DNA of 64,000 bases from Chitinophagaceae bacterium (GTDB taxonomy: Bacteria > Bacteroidota > Bacteroidia > Chitinophagales > Chitinophagaceae), in contig JADKJV010000011.1 of NCBI GenBank assembly GCA_016720825.1, positions 1 through 64,000 of the forward strand, given 5' to 3'. The notes under the pieces were generated by a model. It saw nothing but the letters and a program-made list of their open reading frames with translations, was not told the DNA's origin and made no database searches. Shown here piece after piece: positions 47,447 to 56,490 of the stretch (its first letter is position 1; the number at the start of each line of letters is the position of its first letter). Both the position numbers and the translations under genes were made by a program.

Positions 47447-47941
47447 ATGAAGAGAATCGTATTTGCTTTGTTGTTTGTAGCTGCATCCCTGGTTTGCGGG
47501 GCGCAGGATATGGCTAAATTCAAACTGTACAGTCCTGAAGCGAATGCTCAGGATGAGATAGCCACTGCTGTTAAACAGGCCAAGCAGGAAGGTAAGCATG
47601 TGCTGGTACAAATTGGCGGCAACTGGTGTATCTGGTGTGCCCGGTTTTACAACTTTGTGCAAACCGATGCTTCGCTGGATTCGCTGATGAATGCGAATTA
47701 TGTGGTCTATCATCTGAACTGGAGTAAAGAGAATAAGAATGAATCAATCATGGCGAAATATAAATTCCCGGATCGTTTTGGTTTCCCGGTATTCCTGGTG
47801 CTTGACCAGGAGGGTAACCTGATTCATACACAGAATTCCAGCTACCTGGAAGAAGCCAAATCATACAGCAAGGAAAAAGTGGCTGGATTTTTTGCAGACT
47901 GGTCGCCGGCTGCAATAGATCCCTCGCAGCATAAAAATTAA
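47447..47941 (+). CDS. Periplasmic thioredoxin-family protein
   Basis: A 164-residue protein with a signal peptide (MKRIVFALLFVAASLVCGAQ). The thioredoxin-fold active site GGNWCIWCARF (Cys60, Cys63) is of the DUF255/thioredoxin_7 style, followed by NANYVVYHLNWSKEN and the cis-Pro region FGFPVFLVLDQEGNL near residue 110. Acts on thiols or disulphides in the periplasm. It starts one base after the C1 peptidase stop, so a role in keeping that Cys protease or its substrates reduced is plausible but inferred. The next gene follows by three bases. Confidence 0.88.
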   Translation: MKRIVFALLFVAASLVCGAQDMAKFKLYSPEANAQDEIATAVKQAKQEGKHVLVQIGGNWCIWCARFYNFVQTDASLDSLMNANYVVYHLNWSKENKNESIMAKYKFPDRFGFPVFLVLDQEGNLIHTQNSSYLEEAKSYSKEKVAGFFADWSPAAIDPSQHKN

Positions 47942-47944
47942 AAC

Positions 47945-48439
47945 ATGTCCCACACGCCCGAAGCATTTATTAAGCTGGTAAGCCACCCGCTTAAATTCAG
48001 GTTTTTCCTTTTGTCAAAACTCCCTGCGGCTTATTTCTCAGGGGTCAGGGTGAAAAAAATTACAGCTGACCATTGTGAAGTGACCATCCCTTACAAATGG
48101 TTTTCGCGGAATCCATTCCGGTCAACCTATTTTGCCTGCCTCAGTATGGCTGCGGAAATGAGTACAGGGGCTTTATCCATGGCGCATTTGTATAAAAGGA
48201 ATCCGGCCGTATCCATGCTGGTGGTGAAAGTGGAATCTGAATATTTCAAAAAAGCAACAGGCCGTTCAATATTTGTTTGTGCAGATGGGGCAATGATCCG
48301 GCAGGCAATTGAAGAATCAGTTACTACAGGGGAATCCCGGACTGTGCGGGTAAAATCCACCGGGAAAAATGAAGCCGGGGAAATTGTTGCGGAATTCTAT
48401 ATCACCTGGTCATTCAAGGCCAGAACTCCAAAATCCTAA
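47945..48439 (+). CDS. DUF4442 hot-dog-fold protein
   Basis: A 164-residue protein matching DUF4442, a thioesterase-like hot-dog family. FFLLSKLPAAYFSGVRVKKITADHCEVTIPYKWFSRNPFRSTYF in the N-terminal half (here cited in parts: LPAAYFSGVRV, NPFRSTYFACLSMAAEMS) and AVSMLVVKVESEYFKKATGR are characteristic. No signal peptide, so cytoplasmic; function unproved, possibly acyl-CoA hydrolysis. It follows the thioredoxin gene by three bases and probably ends that operon, overlapping the convergent next gene by four bases. Confidence 0.82.
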   Translation: MSHTPEAFIKLVSHPLKFRFFLLSKLPAAYFSGVRVKKITADHCEVTIPYKWFSRNPFRSTYFACLSMAAEMSTGALSMAHLYKRNPAVSMLVVKVESEYFKKATGRSIFVCADGAMIRQAIEESVTTGESRTVRVKSTGKNEAGEIVAEFYITWSFKARTPKS

Positions 48440-48990
48440 CGGAGTTTTTTTCGCAATGCCAGATTGAATCCCCAGGCGACTCCGCCTATGCTGATAGGGG
48501 AACTGGCTGAAATGCCGGGCTCGATAATCCAATTGTTTTTAAGTTTCCACGGAGTACAAATCCCCACTACCGGGTGAAAGCTTATATTTTGAACGTTCAG
48601 GCCTAAATCAATGGTTGGACTGAGTTGAGGTTTTACTGTGTGCGACAGGTAAAAGGCAAAATCGCCTCCCGCCTGTATTCGTAACCACTTGTGCCCAAAA
48701 CGGAACCTGGCGGGTACTATAATATTATGGGTTATTAAGTCGGCCGGAATGATTTTGCCGTTTACATCTGGCGCATAATAGGTTGTAGCATACACTTTAT
48801 ATCCCAGTCCGGTCTCAACACTGGTAAAGCGGCCCAGTCCTTTCACCCATTGAACAGCAAATCCCGGGGCATAAGTATTGTGCCCGTCTGAGTCATTCAT
48901 CCACAAAATTCCCAGTTCTTGAGTGTGTTGTGCAAAAGCCGGAGTTTGTGAAAGTAAAAACAGGGAGAATAGCAAATTGCGTGATTTCAT
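48436..48990 (-). CDS. Predicted secreted/outer-membrane protein, unknown
   Basis: A 184-residue protein with a signal peptide (MKSRNLLFSLFLLSQTPAFAQ). The mature part alternates polar and aromatic residues (FAVQWVKGLGRFTSVETGLGYKVYATTYY, cited from its middle) and ends with GGVAWGFNLALRKKLR, a strand-like pattern consistent with a small outer-membrane beta-barrel. No family recognised. Its 3' end overlaps the DUF4442 gene by four bases on the opposite strand. Confidence 0.7.
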   Translation of the reverse strand: MKSRNLLFSLFLLSQTPAFAQHTQELGILWMNDSDGHNTYAPGFAVQWVKGLGRFTSVETGLGYKVYATTYYAPDVNGKIIPADLITHNIIVPARFRFGHKWLRIQAGGDFAFYLSHTVKPQLSPTIDLGLNVQNISFHPVVGICTPWKLKNNWIIEPGISASSPISIGGVAWGFNLALRKKLR

Positions 48991-49095
48991 AAGCGATAGT
49001 TAACTGCGTATAAAACGAATATGATCATGGATTATTATGTAAATTACAGGAGCTGAATTTTATTTTTTAACTAATCCCCGCTGGGTAAAACAGAT

Positions 49096-50499
49096 ATGAA
49101 AATTGCATTTCACGGCGCCGCCCGTACAGTTACCGGATCCAAACACCTGCTCACTTGTAAAGATGGTAAAAATATCCTGCTCGACTGCGGAATGTTCCAG
49201 GGCCTGGGCCGGGAAACGGATATGCTGAACCGCGACTTCGGCTTTGACGCCGCTGAGGTGGATGTCATGATTTTGTCGCATGCGCATATTGACCATTCCG
49301 GGCTGATACCCAAACTGGTGAAAGAAGGTTTCCGCGGGAAAATATTCTGTACTTCTGCCACCAAAGACTTAGCCAATATCCTGATGCTGGATTCAGCGGA
49401 AATACAGGAAGATGAAATCAAGTATATCAATAAAAGAAGGGCAGGGGAGAATCTGCCTTTCCTGCAGCCGCTTTATACTGAAGTGGATGCTAAAAAAGCA
49501 GCTGAGCACCTGGAAGAAACACCATATAACCAGTGGTTTTCGGTCACTGAAAATGTACAGGCTATGTTTACCGATGCAGGCCATATTATTGGCAGTGCCT
49601 GCGTTCACCTGAAAATTAAAGAAGATGGAAGGGAAGTTGGACTTACTTTCAGCGGCGATGTCGGAAGGTATAATGATGCGATCCTGAAATCACCGGAAGT
49701 TTTTCCGCAGGCTGACTATATCATTATGGAATCCACTTACGGAAACAGTTTGCACGACAATAATGTAACCACACCGGATATGCTGCTGCGGTGGATCGAA
49801 AAAGCCTGCCTGCAGAAAAAAGGGAAACTGATCATGCCCGCATTCAGTGTGGGCCGTACCCAGGAATTACTGTATGCTTTAAACCAGCTTGAACTGGAGA
49901 ACCGCCTGCCCGACCTGGATTATTATGTAGACAGTCCATTGAGTATAGAAACCACAGAAGTTGTAAAAAGATATCCGCAGTTTTTCAATAAAACGATCCA
50001 GAAAGTGATGAAGACGGATAATGATCCTTTTGGATTCAAGGGTTTGAAATTTGTGAAATCAGTAGAACAGTCTAAACTGCTGAACTTCCAGAACGGCCCC
50101 ATGGTTATCATTTCCGCCAGTGGCATGGCGGATGCCGGCCGGGTAAAACACCATATCAGTAATAACATTGAGAACAGTCACAATACCATTTTACTCACCG
50201 GCTACTGTGAGCCGCATTCCATCGGTGGACGCCTGCTTCGCGGTGATAAAGAGATCACCATCTTCGGCACCCTGCATGAAGTGAATGCCGAAATCGGATC
50301 TATCCGCAGCATGAGTGCCCACGGCGACTATGAAGATTTATGCCAATGGCTCGCCTGCCAGGATAAATCAAAAGTGAAACGCATCTTCCTCGTGCACGGG
50401 GAATATGAAGTGCAGAACGAGTTTAAAGAACGGTTGTTTAAGAAAGGGTATAGAGATGTGGAGGTGCCGGAGAAGCATTATGAGACAGGATTATCCTGA
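49096..50499 (+). CDS. Beta-CASP metallo-beta-lactamase-fold RNA-processing-like protein
   Basis: A 467-residue hydrolase of the CPSF73/Ysh1-like MBL-beta-CASP group. GAARTVTGSKHLL at the start, SHAHIDHSGLIPKL (zinc motif HxHxDH) near 65, FTDAGHIIGSACVHL near 160, FSGDVGRYND near 185, PAFSVGRTQELLYAL near 255, VIISASGMADAGRVKHH near 335 and MSAHGDYEDL near 415 supply the other metal and beta-CASP motifs. Likely an RNase, cytoplasmic; a target is not evident. Single gene; the CTGGTAA repeat begins nine bases past its stop. Confidence 0.92.
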   Translation: MKIAFHGAARTVTGSKHLLTCKDGKNILLDCGMFQGLGRETDMLNRDFGFDAAEVDVMILSHAHIDHSGLIPKLVKEGFRGKIFCTSATKDLANILMLDSAEIQEDEIKYINKRRAGENLPFLQPLYTEVDAKKAAEHLEETPYNQWFSVTENVQAMFTDAGHIIGSACVHLKIKEDGREVGLTFSGDVGRYNDAILKSPEVFPQADYIIMESTYGNSLHDNNVTTPDMLLRWIEKACLQKKGKLIMPAFSVGRTQELLYALNQLELENRLPDLDYYVDSPLSIETTEVVKRYPQFFNKTIQKVMKTDNDPFGFKGLKFVKSVEQSKLLNFQNGPMVIISASGMADAGRVKHHISNNIENSHNTILLTGYCEPHSIGGRLLRGDKEITIFGTLHEVNAEIGSIRSMSAHGDYEDLCQWLACQDKSKVKRIFLVHGEYEVQNEFKERLFKKGYRDVEVPEKHYETGLS

Positions 50500-50507
50500 A
50501 GCCTGCT

Positions 50508-50601
50508 GGTTACCAGTTTCCAGTTACCAGTTGCCAGTTACTCGTAGTAAACGATAAAATTCAATTTTACAACTGGTAACTGGCGACTGGTAACTGGTAA
50601 C
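50508..50601. repeat. CTGGTAA-word inverted repeat (family II)
   Basis: Words of GTTACCA/GTTGCCA type at 50508-50540 face CTGGTAA/CTGGCGA words at 50571-50601 around a 30-base AT-rich core. It lies between convergent genes, nine bases after the beta-CASP gene stop, and runs into the 3' end of the subtilase gene on the minus strand, supplying that protein's last 20 or so residues. Confidence 0.85.
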
Positions 50602-52831
50602 TTCCTCTCCTTCCTCACCCCCTTTATATCATACCGTATCTCATTCTTCTTCCCGCCCAGGTTATTCCTTGCAATGGCACGGCCGGTGAATTCGTTGCCG
50701 CGGATTTCATCGACGTAGTACATGATAGAACTCATGGATTCGGGATCTTCGGAGAAACGGCTGGTGAAGACGAGTGATTTTCCTTCTTTATGGATTTTGA
50801 ATCCTACGTTTTTCCATTCTTCAACATCCAGGTAACCCATTTGTGCCACTTGCCCGATCATGGCTTTTTCCGCTTCACGCTGGCCGGCTTCCATTTCTGC
50901 TTCATCTGCATTGTAAATGGTTTTACCCATTTCTTTCATGGTTCCGAGAGACGCATCCAGTTTGGCATACGTTACAGTGCCGGTCAGTTCCCACGAACCG
51001 GTCATTTCAACGGCTTCAATCACCACCCAGGCACAGGATTTGGTATCACTGCGTGAAACTTTGGCAGTGATCTTACTGTCTTTTTGTAATGTAAGATTCC
51101 ATTCTGCACTGCCTGGTGAACCCAGCGTTTTTTTATAATCACCACCGATGGAGTAATTGTTCCCGGTGATGTCAAGGGTAAGCACCGTGGATTTACCGCT
51201 GATCGCTTTGATCACCGCTTTCAGTTTATAATTTTCAGGGCCGCCGGAATAAGAAAGTTCAACGGTATTCATGTCAATCAGCGATTCAGCTGTGAGCGCC
51301 GGTAATCCTTTTTTAATCCGCATATCGTTGATCACTTTCAGTACGGCCAGGTCAACCCGGAGCATGCCGGCACCCATTCCTTCGGGGATCGGAGTGCTCA
51401 TGTTGCGGCCATTGATCACTTTATCTGCGGTGGATTGCAGGATGTCTTTTATTTCTGCTGCGGTGAGATCAGGGTTGATGGATTGTATCATGGCAATCGT
51501 GCCTGCAACCTGCGGGGCGGCTAAACTCGTTCCGCTGGCAGTTATCGGGTTACCGTTTTTATCAGTACCGAGAATTGTATTATCGGCCGGTGCGGATATA
51601 CTTACTTCAGCATTGCCGTTTGCATAATTGGAATAACTGGATCTGCGGCCATCGGGATTTAATGCACCTACCGTAAGCAGGTTGCCCACTTTCTGCCCTT
51701 TATTGGCGCCATTGGTTCCGTTCAGTACATGGTTTGCATTCCCGGCTGAACCCACAATAACAACTTTGGGATATTTCTCCTGGATCTTTTTATAAAATTT
51801 CTCATAAAGCTTTGTTTCAAAACTGTGGTCAACTGCATAGCTCTTTGGTCCATAAGAACAATTGATCACTGTGGCTCCGTTTTTAATCTGGTCATACATC
51901 GCTTTCAGTGTAGTATGTACATACGTAACGCCATGGCTCACTATTTTGGTGGGATCTTCAGCGTCGGGTGTGGATACTTCGTAGTCGTCCGTTTTATAAA
52001 TGTTGGTAGTTTCAATTGTCAGTTTATTGCCCAAGGGGCAGCGACGCCGGTTACACCTCCGTTCTCTGCATTGGCCCCGAGCACTTCGGTAACCATGGTG
52101 CCGTGGGTTAAACCGCCATTTACAACCTGGCCATGCTCATTTTTATCAGGATTATCGTTGTAGTCTTCATCTTCGGTTGTACTTACATTGCTATTCCCGC
52201 CTATTTCATCGCAGGGTTTATACAGCCGGGTATCAAGTATCCCTACTTTAACCGGGTTCAGAGTAAGCCCGGATGCTTTCATGAATGCGTAGGCATTTTT
52301 CAACCCGATCATCTGGTAATTCCGGCCATAGGTTGAATCTTTATACATCGGATCATCCAGCGGATCACAGGTGCCCTGGGATTCATCAAAGTCATCAGCT
52401 ATCACAAGGCTGTTTGGACTGGCCAGTTCCACACCGGGACTGCCCGCCAGTTTTTCCAGCACCTGTGAATAATTATCAGCGGTTGTTTGTTTTGTTTCTA
52501 ACTGGTAGAAATTGATCAGGCTGACTTCACCGGTGATTTCCGCATTAATGCTTTTTGCAATTTTTTCTGCATCCGCTTTTGTTTTGCCTTCCTGCATAAC
52601 GATGCCAAACTGGTTCACCGGTATCTCACCAAACTGTTCTGTGTTTTTAATACTGGAACCTGCAGGCATTTTCATGGGCTCGGTGGAAGCCCTGCTGCCA
52701 CCGGAAAGTCCGGGCAAAACATAATTGAGAAAAACATAAATGCCGCCACAAAGCACAAGTATGATGATTATTAACAGCCATTGTTTTTTGGCAGACCGGT
52801 CAGGACGGTCAGTAGATCCAGCAGTATTCAT
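50538..52831 (-). CDS. Membrane-anchored S8 serine protease, copy 1 (frameshift)
   Basis: About 764 residues when joined. A helix near residues 20-40 (WLLIIIILVLCGGIYVFL) anchors it; a region about 70-140 (FGIVMQEGKTKADAEKIAKS) resembles a subtilase prodomain. Subtilase motifs: VGILDTRLY (Asp), GGLTHGTMV (His), GSAGNANH (oxyanion Asn) and ASGTSLAAPQVAGT (Ser). The frame breaks at GGGG 52035-52038; one more base joins GVAAP to LGNKLTIETTNIY. After the paralogue's end point the C-terminus is a tail (VTSRQLPVV, VYYE) read from the CTGGTAA repeat. It lies 46 bases downstream of a close paralogue. Probably an envelope protease. Confidence 0.9.
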
Positions 52832-52877
52832 AAACCTGTTTTAAGTGTTCAATATTCATTTATGCCAGGGAGCTGTG

Positions 52878-55058
52878 TTAAGGAATACGTGTTCCGGTAA
52901 CCCGGTAGCGGATTGTGCTTTCCAAATCGTCGTACCGCATTACGTAAATCATGTAGCCTGAAAAACTGCCGTTGGTTAATTGTTCAATATAGTATGTGTT
53001 GGTAGAGCTTTGCAGGTCCCCGTCGCTGGGTGGCCCAATCACGATGGTATTCCCTTCTTTGGAGAAACTGTACCGGAATTTTTTCCACTGGTCTATATCA
53101 ATCTGACCCATGGAAACTTCTTTTCCCACACGGAAATTATCAATGGTCATTTGCCCGTTAGGATATGTATATATTTTGGGATCCAGTTTCGCTTCGGTGA
53201 TTACGCCAGTTACATCCCATTTCCCAGAGATCGAAACAGGTTCTATCACCACCCAGCTGCAGGCTTTTGTATCACTCCGCGAAACTTTCGCCGTGATTTT
53301 TTCACCGGCTTTTACTGATACATTCCAGGTCACTTCTCCCGGTTCAGTTAACGTTTTTTTATTGCTGCCGCTGATAGCATAGTCGTTTCCGGTAATATCC
53401 AGCACCAGCACTGTTTTATTCCCCTGGAGGGCTTTAATGCCGGCTTTGATTGAATAATTCTCTGGGCCTCCTGAAAAACCAAGATCCACCTGGTTCATCA
53501 GGGTGAGTATTTCCGGTGTCAGTGGAGGTAATCCTTTTTTGGCGCGCAAATCATTGATCACTTTCAACACAGCTTTGTCTACCCGCAACATACCCGAACC
53601 CATCTGGGCAGGAACAACAACGGTCTGGTCTTTCCCTTCAATCTGCCTGTCAGCCGTTGCTTGAAGGATGTTCTTTATTTCAAGGGCCGTGAGATCAGGA
53701 TTGAGTGATTGGATCAATGCAACAGTACCGGCAACCTGAGGTGCAGCCAGGCTGGTGCCGCTTGCTGTAATCGGATTCCCGTTTTTATCTGTTCCCAGGA
53801 TTACATCATCGGCCGGAGCTGAAATACTTACTTCCCCGTTCCCGGTGGCATAATTGGAATAACTGGATTTACGGCCATCAACATCCAGGGAACCGACCGT
53901 GAGGAGGTTTCCCACTTTCTGTCCTTTATTGGCGCCATTGTTTCCATTCAAAGCAAAATTGGAATTTCCAGCTGAACCCACGATCACCACTTTCGGATAC
54001 TTTTCCTGTATTTTTTTATAGAATTTTTCATAGAGCCTGGTTTCAAAAGTGTGATTCTCCGAATAATCTTTAGGCCCATAGGAACAATTGATCACTGTTG
54101 CGCCGCTCTTGATCTGGTCCATCATGGCTTTTAGAGAGGTATGGATAAAAGTTACACCGTTGCTCACCACTTTGGTGGGATCGTCAGGATCAGGTGTGGA
54201 AACTTCATAGTTGTCTGTCTTATAAATATTGGTGGTTACAACAGTCAGTTTATCTCCCAATGGGGATCCCACACCGGTTACCCCGCCATTATCAGCGTTG
54301 GCGCCCAGCACTTCATTTACCATGGTGGCATGCGTAAGGCCACCGTCTGTAATCTGCCCGTTTTCATCTTTCTCCGGATCATCATTATAATCTTCCTTAT
54401 CTGTGGTGCTGACGGAACTGCTGCCTCCCAGTTCATCACAGGGTTTATAAAGACGTGTGTCCAATACGCCCACTTTTACGGCATTCAGCGAAAGCCCGGA
54501 TGCTTTCATATAAGCATAGGCATTTTTGAGGCCGATCATTTCATAATTACGGCCATTGGATCCTTCTTTATAAATCGGATCATCCAGCGGATCACAGGTT
54601 CCTTTCGATTCATCAAATCCATCCGGAATGATTAATCCGTTTGGTACAGCAAATTCAACGCCCGGGGTACCGGCCAGTTTTTCAAAAAGCTGTGTATAAT
54701 TACCTTCATTGGCGCTGGCAATTTCTATCTGGTAAAAACCAATCAGGCTGATTTCCCCGGTGATAACACCATTTGCATTTTTAGCAATGGCTTCAGCATC
54801 GGTTTTTGTTTTGCCTTCCTGTAATACTACACCAAACTGGTGCACGGGAATTTTACCAAAGTCACCAACCGTGCGGATTGTATTGCTTTCCGGTATTTTC
54901 ATAGGCTCCGTTCCGGTACTGCTTCCGGATGAACCACCGGGCAGTACATAATTTAACAAAACGTAGATGCCGCCAATTAAAACAAGTATGATAAGGATAA
55001 ACAACCAGTGTTTACGTACAGACCGGTCAGGACGGTCAGGGGTGGTGGGGGTGGCCAT
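52878..55058 (-). CDS. Membrane-anchored S8 serine protease, copy 2
   Basis: An intact 726-residue subtilase, closely similar over its whole length to the downstream copy. Residues 17-39 (WLFILIILVLIGGIYVLL) form one membrane helix with a short cytoplasmic N-terminus. Prodomain-like part about 75-140. Catalytic triad: Asp200 (VGVLDTRLY), His about 243 (GGLTHATMV; the usual Gly after His is Ala) and Ser about 436 (ASGTSLAAPQVAGT), with Asn365 in GSAGNSN. A beta-rich C-terminal half (about 500-726) carries GGPENYSIKAGIKAL and KITAKVSRSDTKACSWVVIEPV. Start at ATG 55058. A repeat block lies upstream. Confidence 0.92.
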   Translation of the reverse strand: MATPTTPDRPDRSVRKHWLFILIILVLIGGIYVLLNYVLPGGSSGSSTGTEPMKIPESNTIRTVGDFGKIPVHQFGVVLQEGKTKTDAEAIAKNANGVITGEISLIGFYQIEIASANEGNYTQLFEKLAGTPGVEFAVPNGLIIPDGFDESKGTCDPLDDPIYKEGSNGRNYEMIGLKNAYAYMKASGLSLNAVKVGVLDTRLYKPCDELGGSSSVSTTDKEDYNDDPEKDENGQITDGGLTHATMVNEVLGANADNGGVTGVGSPLGDKLTVVTTNIYKTDNYEVSTPDPDDPTKVVSNGVTFIHTSLKAMMDQIKSGATVINCSYGPKDYSENHTFETRLYEKFYKKIQEKYPKVVIVGSAGNSNFALNGNNGANKGQKVGNLLTVGSLDVDGRKSSYSNYATGNGEVSISAPADDVILGTDKNGNPITASGTSLAAPQVAGTVALIQSLNPDLTALEIKNILQATADRQIEGKDQTVVVPAQMGSGMLRVDKAVLKVINDLRAKKGLPPLTPEILTLMNQVDLGFSGGPENYSIKAGIKALQGNKTVLVLDITGNDYAISGSNKKTLTEPGEVTWNVSVKAGEKITAKVSRSDTKACSWVVIEPVSISGKWDVTGVITEAKLDPKIYTYPNGQMTIDNFRVGKEVSMGQIDIDQWKKFRYSFSKEGNTIVIGPPSDGDLQSSTNTYYIEQLTNGSFSGYMIYVMRYDDLESTIRYRVTGTRIP

Positions 55059-55144
55059 AAGCCAGGTTTAGAAGACAAAGTTCAGGGCGGCGGGTTTGCG
55101 GGGGGATGACTTTGGTCAGGGGGGGTAATGTTAGGGGGAAAGCA

Positions 55145-55312
55145 GTTAGCTTTTGGCTATTGGCTCTTGGCTGTTGGCTTTCAGTTAGGAATTGGTTGCC
55201 AGTTGCCAGTTACCGGTTGCCAGTTTTTGGGTACTGGTAACCGGTAACTGGTAACCGGTAACCCCCAAAAAGCTGCAAGCTCAAAGCCAGAAGCCCTAAG
55301 CCAACAGCCAGG
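55145..55312. repeat. Nested TTGGCTN (III) around CTGGTAA (II) repeat
   Basis: Outer arms: TTGGCTN words at 55147-55182 and complementary AGCCAAG/AGCCAGA words at 55277-55312. Inner arms: GTTGCCA/GTTACCG words at 55193-55228 and CTGGTAA/CCGGTAA words at 55234-55262, with a core of about six bases. It lies between the subtilase start and the DUF4136 gene, which point away from each other. Confidence 0.85.
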
Positions 55313-55398
55313 TACTTTACACGTTTTCACATTACATTAATAAACCCGGCACCATTTTTTCCGTTAATATATTGACCGTAACCTTAAAACAGTAAACT

Positions 55399-55971
55399 AT
55401 GAAAAGTTATCTGCGTGTGTGGATGGGTGTGACTGTGATCGTCTTCCTGCTTGCAGGTTGTTCATCCACAACACATATTGAAAAAGACGATCAGACTGAT
55501 TTTTCTAAGTACAAAACCTTTGCCTGGACGGATGATGAAGGTTCTGCCAAAGTGAATGACCTGACGGAGCGGCAGATCAGGCAGGCGGTGAATAAGGAAC
55601 TGGCTAAGTCGGGTTGGCGGGAGGCTAAGAACAGGCCGGATATATTACTGAGTTATGATGTGCTGGTGGAAAGAAGTACGCGTGAGAGTAACAGCCCCGT
55701 TTATTCAAGACCATATTCAAGGCTGGTGTATAATCCATATACCCGCCGGTATACTACAATTTATTACCCTTCCCAGTTTATGGGTTATGAAAGGGATGAA
55801 AGACCAGTGAAGGAAGGTACGATTACGATTACAATGACGGATGCACGAACAGACAAAACAGTATGGCAGGGGTGGACGACGGATGAAGTTGACAGCAGGC
55901 ACCTGACAGCCCGTGAAGTGGATGCCAGCGTGCGGGCGATCTTTAAGAAGTTTGATGTGGCTAAAAACTAA
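55399..55971 (+). CDS. DUF4136 lipoprotein
   Basis: A 190-residue protein. VTVIVFLLAGCSSTTHIEKD is a lipoprotein signal with lipobox LAGC (Cys near 21). DFSKYKTFAWTDDEG, RQIRQAVNKELAKSGWREAKNRPDILLSY (cited in part), EGTITITMTDARTDKTVWQGWT and REVDASVRAIFKKF match DUF4136, a periplasmic-facing lipoprotein family of unknown function. A Tyr/Arg/Pro-rich insert (SRPYSRLVYNPYTRRYTTIYY) lies in the middle; it is longer than the family core. Single gene with its own terminator. Confidence 0.88.
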   Translation: MKSYLRVWMGVTVIVFLLAGCSSTTHIEKDDQTDFSKYKTFAWTDDEGSAKVNDLTERQIRQAVNKELAKSGWREAKNRPDILLSYDVLVERSTRESNSPVYSRPYSRLVYNPYTRRYTTIYYPSQFMGYERDERPVKEGTITITMTDARTDKTVWQGWTTDEVDSRHLTAREVDASVRAIFKKFDVAKN

Positions 55972-56005
55972 TTACAATTCTTTGGACGACGGTTTTGGAC
56001 ATCGG

Positions 56006-56037
56006 CTCCCCTGTTTCGGCAGGGGAGTTTTCTTTTG
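56006..56037 (+). terminator. Terminator after DUF4136 gene
   Basis: CTCCCCTG-TTTCGG-CAGGGGAG followed by TTTTCTTTT, 34 bases past the stop; about 12 bases before the end of the convergent gene. Confidence 0.85.
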
Positions 56038-56048
56038 GTAGAGGCCGG

Positions 56049-56294
56049 TTAATCAGATGCCTTATTAAGCAATGTCAATGCTTCATGGTCTGTGAGGTGT
56101 TCAAGCTTCTTCGCCTTTTCATAATGTTCCCCGCAAAACCAATGTGCTCCCTGCGGATGCCCGGTGAATCCGGGTTGTTTAAAGCGTTCGTTAAACTTTT
56201 CCTGTTCAGGAGTAAGCCGGAAATATACCAGGCCGCCATTGTCCTTTTCAAGATCAAATTTTTTGTCGCAGATGCTGCAGATGGGTGGTTTCAT
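56049..56294 (-). CDS. Small CxxC protein, unknown
   Basis: An 81-residue protein from ATG 56294 (MKPPICSICDKKFDLEKDNG); the longer frame to 56357 would add a hydrophobic, unlikely leader. Two Cys in CSIC and a later FCGEH may bind zinc, with His residues in GHPQGAHWFCGEHYEKA. No signal peptide. I recognise no named family, though the composition is that of a real small cytoplasmic protein rather than a chance frame. Convergent with the DUF4136 gene. Confidence 0.65.
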   Translation of the reverse strand: MKPPICSICDKKFDLEKDNGGLVYFRLTPEQEKFNERFKQPGFTGHPQGAHWFCGEHYEKAKKLEHLTDHEALTLLNKASD

Positions 56295-56490
56295 TTGTTT
56301 ATGGTTTGGCTTGTATCTGATTATATACAAAGGAAAACAGGAGTATAGCATTACCAATTTTTACAAAATACATTAACCTTTGCAGGTCAAAATTCGGGAA
56401 AAAATCCTGATACCTGCTGACCAGGGAACATTGCCCGTTGCATTCTCTGTTGTGATTAAACAGTCAGATTAATTTCGGGGTTGGATTCTG

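Noticed and set aside
976..55312. CRISPR array among the repeated words
   Set aside because: Words are 7-9 bp, imperfect and contiguous with no spacers of uniform length, and no cas gene is present.
50508..55312. Attachment sites of a mobile island around the subtilases
   Set aside because: Flanking repeats are the common word families found across the window, and no integrase or transposase is present.
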